Origin: an uncultured Clostridia bacterium
GTDB taxonomy: Bacteria; Bacillota; Clostridia; Oscillospirales; Acutalibacteraceae
Assembly (NCBI GenBank): GCA_947624755.1
Contig: CANQLQ010000015.1
Coordinates: 1-16,629 of the forward strand
Reading direction: 5' to 3'
DNA length: 16,629 nt
The position numbers and the translations under genes are program-made. A model generated the notes under the pieces. That model searched no databases. It worked only from the letters and a program-made list of their open reading frames with translations, and was not told where the DNA came from. Below, one piece after another: positions 15,405 through 16,629 of the stretch (positions are counted from its first letter, which is position 1; each line of letters begins with the position of its first letter).

Positions 15405-15489
15405 TGGTGCGGGTAACAGGGGTCGAACCTGCACACCTTGCGGCACAAGATCCTAAATCTTGCGTGTCTGCCAATTCCACCATACCCGC
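15405..15489 (-). tRNA. tRNA-Leu (anticodon UAG)
   Basis: Read on the minus strand, GCGGGTA pairs with TACCCGC to form the acceptor stem, followed by discriminator A and an encoded CCA (15405-15407). The anticodon stem CAAGA/TCTTG encloses TTTAGGA, giving anticodon UAG (15453-15455), which reads CUA and other CUN codons. GGTTCGACCCC is the T-arm, and a long variable arm (GCCGCAAGGTGTG region) marks a class II tRNA. After CCA, a short CCGC/GCGG stem with a six-T run (15393-15412) may terminate it. Confidence 0.96.
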
Positions 15490-15507
15490 ATTTATTCTCA
15501 CTGTAAT

Positions 15508-15535
15508 ATTATACCAAAAATGACAACAAAGTCAA
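15508..15535 (-). promoter_or_regulatory. Strong promoter of tRNA-Leu
   Basis: On the minus strand TTGACT (15530-15535) is followed after 16 bases by a perfect TATAAT (15508-15513). A TGG just before the -10 makes it an extended -10. It lies about 18 bases before the tRNA 5' end and about 30 bases after the alkD stop. Confidence 0.85.
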
Positions 15536-15564
15536 GGGTAAAACTGTTATTTTTAACCGAAAGT

Positions 15565-16257
15565 TTATTTTATTCTTAATGACCGAAGATAATCCTTTTG
15601 TTCTTTTGTTATTCTATAGCTCTCAATTGCTTTCTGTATGGTTTTGTTATGTACCCATTTTTCAAGAGTTTTGTTTTCCATATAGGGTATTATAAGGTCA
15701 TACTGCTTGGAAAGCGCCGTTGCAAAGAACCACGCTGTCATCATTTTAACATAGTAGTCTTCGCTTTTTACCGACGAAACAAGGTCGGCATACTGCGTTT
15801 TAAAGCCGTCGTCGAGATAAAACGTCATAAGCATTTCGATGGCAAATCTTACTGTATATGCCCTTTCGGATTTTATCCATTCTTTAATTTTTTCAAGAAG
15901 TTTTTCTTTGTGCATTTTAAATATTTTAGGTCTTAAAAGGTCGCATGCCGCCCAGTTATCAACATACGGCAAAAACTTGTCCAGCTCTTTTATCAGCTTT
16001 TCATAATCATTCGTTTTTTCAATTATAAAACCGTGAAGATTGTTTTCGTCATAATATTCATGCGGCAGCGATTTAAGAAAATCCTCACAAAAACCGCTCT
16101 TTAAAATCTCTTTTGAAAACTTGCGAAGAGCAGGTATTCTGACTCCGATGATTTTTTCGGGGTCAATTGTCGGAATAAGCTTTGACTGAAAATTTTTGTA
16201 TTCTTCGTCGCGCATTTCAAACAGCTTTTTTTGTACATATTCTTCGGCTTTGTTCAA
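15565..16257 (-). CDS. alkD: AlkD-type DNA alkylation repair glycosylase
   Basis: A 230-residue all-helical HEAT-like repeat protein that removes alkylated purines (3-methyl and 7-methyl types) from DNA in the cytoplasm. VDNWAACD carries W102 and D106, and YTVRFAIE carries R137; these match the Trp-Asp-Arg active-site set of Bacillus AlkD, with the same four-residue W-D spacing. Other conserved-looking parts are IGVRIPALRKFSKEI (37-51) and HNKTIQKAIESYR (203-215). Length is normal for the family. The start is a TTG at 16255-16257 with AAAGGG about ten bases upstream; the next in-frame Met (residue 15) would remove part of the first helix. No terminator was seen between this gene and the tRNA-Leu promoter, so some transcripts may read into the tRNA. 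Confidence 0.9.
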   Translation of the reverse strand: MNKAEEYVQKKLFEMRDEEYKNFQSKLIPTIDPEKIIGVRIPALRKFSKEILKSGFCEDFLKSLPHEYYDENNLHGFIIEKTNDYEKLIKELDKFLPYVDNWAACDLLRPKIFKMHKEKLLEKIKEWIKSERAYTVRFAIEMLMTFYLDDGFKTQYADLVSSVKSEDYYVKMMTAWFFATALSKQYDLIIPYMENKTLEKWVHNKTIQKAIESYRITKEQKDYLRSLRIK

Positions 16258-16439
16258 ATTATCGCTTCCCTTTCTTCTGCATATTTACTGTGAATCCCGG
16301 TTAAACAGGCACTTGCTTTTGTGCAAAAAAAATACAGACCGCAGCAAAATTAATTTTTTACAAATAACGTATAGGCGACCTTGTGCGGTCGCCCTCAGCT
16401 TGTAGGAAAAGTATGTGTCGCTTGGCAATATGCACAAAA
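16258..16439. other. Non-coding region upstream of alkD
   Basis: No credible gene is present. A 7-bp GC-rich hairpin, GGCGACC (16374-16380) with GGTCGCC (16387-16393), stands out in AT-rich surroundings but has no U-run in either direction. No clear -35/-10 pair for alkD was found. Confidence 0.5.
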
Positions 16440-16629
16440 TGAGTAAGATTATGGGGATTCCACGGCGAGAATTCCCAGCGAAAAACGGTTCACCGGACTG
16501 TTTTTCGCCTCTCCTGCGCTCTTTTAGACAAAAATTTCGCAGCCTGCGCTCTGCGATGAGGGCGCCGCCCATAGGCCCCTGACCCTTTTGTCTGCTTCGC
16601 AGACATTTCCCCTGACAGGGGAATTACCT
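16440..16629 (+). repeat. GC-rich structured repeat at the right edge, ending in the 26-bp direct repeat
   Basis: This stretch is much richer in GC than the rest of the window and is full of short inverted repeats. TGTCTGC (16589-16595) pairs with GCAGACA (16599-16605); TTCCCCTG (16607-16614) pairs with CAGGGGAA (16616-16623); GGGCGCCGCCC lies at 16560-16570. The final 26 bases (16604-16629) are repeated at 1-26. It has the look of a dispersed intergenic repeat at a contig break. The 95-codon open frame across it has no family features and is not called as a gene. Confidence 0.65.

Noticed and set aside
16285..16572. 95-codon open frame on the minus strand across the right-edge repeat
   Set aside because: It runs through the GC-rich hairpin repeat, has no convincing ribosome site, domain or hydrophobic pattern of a real protein, and is best seen as chance coding in a repeat.
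1..16629. Complete small plasmid or phage genome
   Set aside because: Despite the matching ends, there is no replication initiator, partition, mobilisation, integrase or structural phage gene, and the content is chromosomal housekeeping and sugar metabolism.
1..16629. CRISPR array, defence island or toxin-antitoxin system
   Set aside because: No regularly spaced direct repeats and no nuclease, methylase, toxin or antitoxin-like proteins were found on either strand.

Overview
The window looks like chromosomal DNA of a low-GC, spore-forming member of the Clostridia, most likely a gut Oscillospiraceae/Ruminococcaceae-type organism. The grounds are AT-rich sequence with strong AGGAGG-like ribosome binding sites, a SleB spore cortex-lytic enzyme, a DUF4364 protein (a family I know from Clostridia), a GPH-family sugar symporter, and several glycoside hydrolases for plant or host glycans. 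The genus cannot be fixed from the sequence alone. One tRNA gene and eleven protein genes are supported. No phage, CRISPR, IS transposase or defence genes are visible.

Layout. (1) 1-3776, minus strand: an alpha/beta hydrolase (monoacylglycerol-lipase type) followed by a modular GH36-type alpha-galactosidase. (2) 3975-4691, plus strand: sleB, ending in a bidirectional terminator shared with (3). (3) 4797-7642, minus strand: a DUF4364 protein followed by a membrane-anchored GH43 arabinanase-like enzyme. (4) 8049-11857, plus strand: a YjjG-type nucleotidase with its own promoter and terminator; then a second promoter driving a PHP-domain phosphatase and a YfcC-family carrier 18 bases apart; then plsY, whose start codon is buried in a terminator-like hairpin. 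(5) 11907-15315, minus strand: a GPH sugar:cation symporter upstream of a GH13 oligo-1,6-glucosidase, which reads as an import-and-hydrolyse pair for alpha-glucosides. (6) 15405-16257, minus strand: tRNA-Leu(UAG) with a near-consensus promoter, and an AlkD-type DNA glycosylase.

The strongest signal not explained by genes is a family of short palindromic elements. Four forms occur between genes (2811-2844, 7768-7945, 11868-11900 and 13669-13763). They share ends of the form TTAAGGAAGC-CTGATTAAATC / GATTTAATCAG-GCTTCCCTAA but have interiors of different length, from none to about 135 bases. One supplies the stop codon of a gene, and another lies at a probably truncated plsY C-terminus. The two ends of the window also carry the same 26 bases in direct orientation. 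This fits either a contig broken in a dispersed GC-rich repeat or a circular join, and the chromosomal gene content favours the first.

I found no clear undescribed multi-gene system. The points most worth a second look are the repeat family, the plsY start hairpin and short C-terminus, the non-canonical His in the GH43 active-site motif, and the lectin-like modules on a GH36 enzyme that has no signal peptide.
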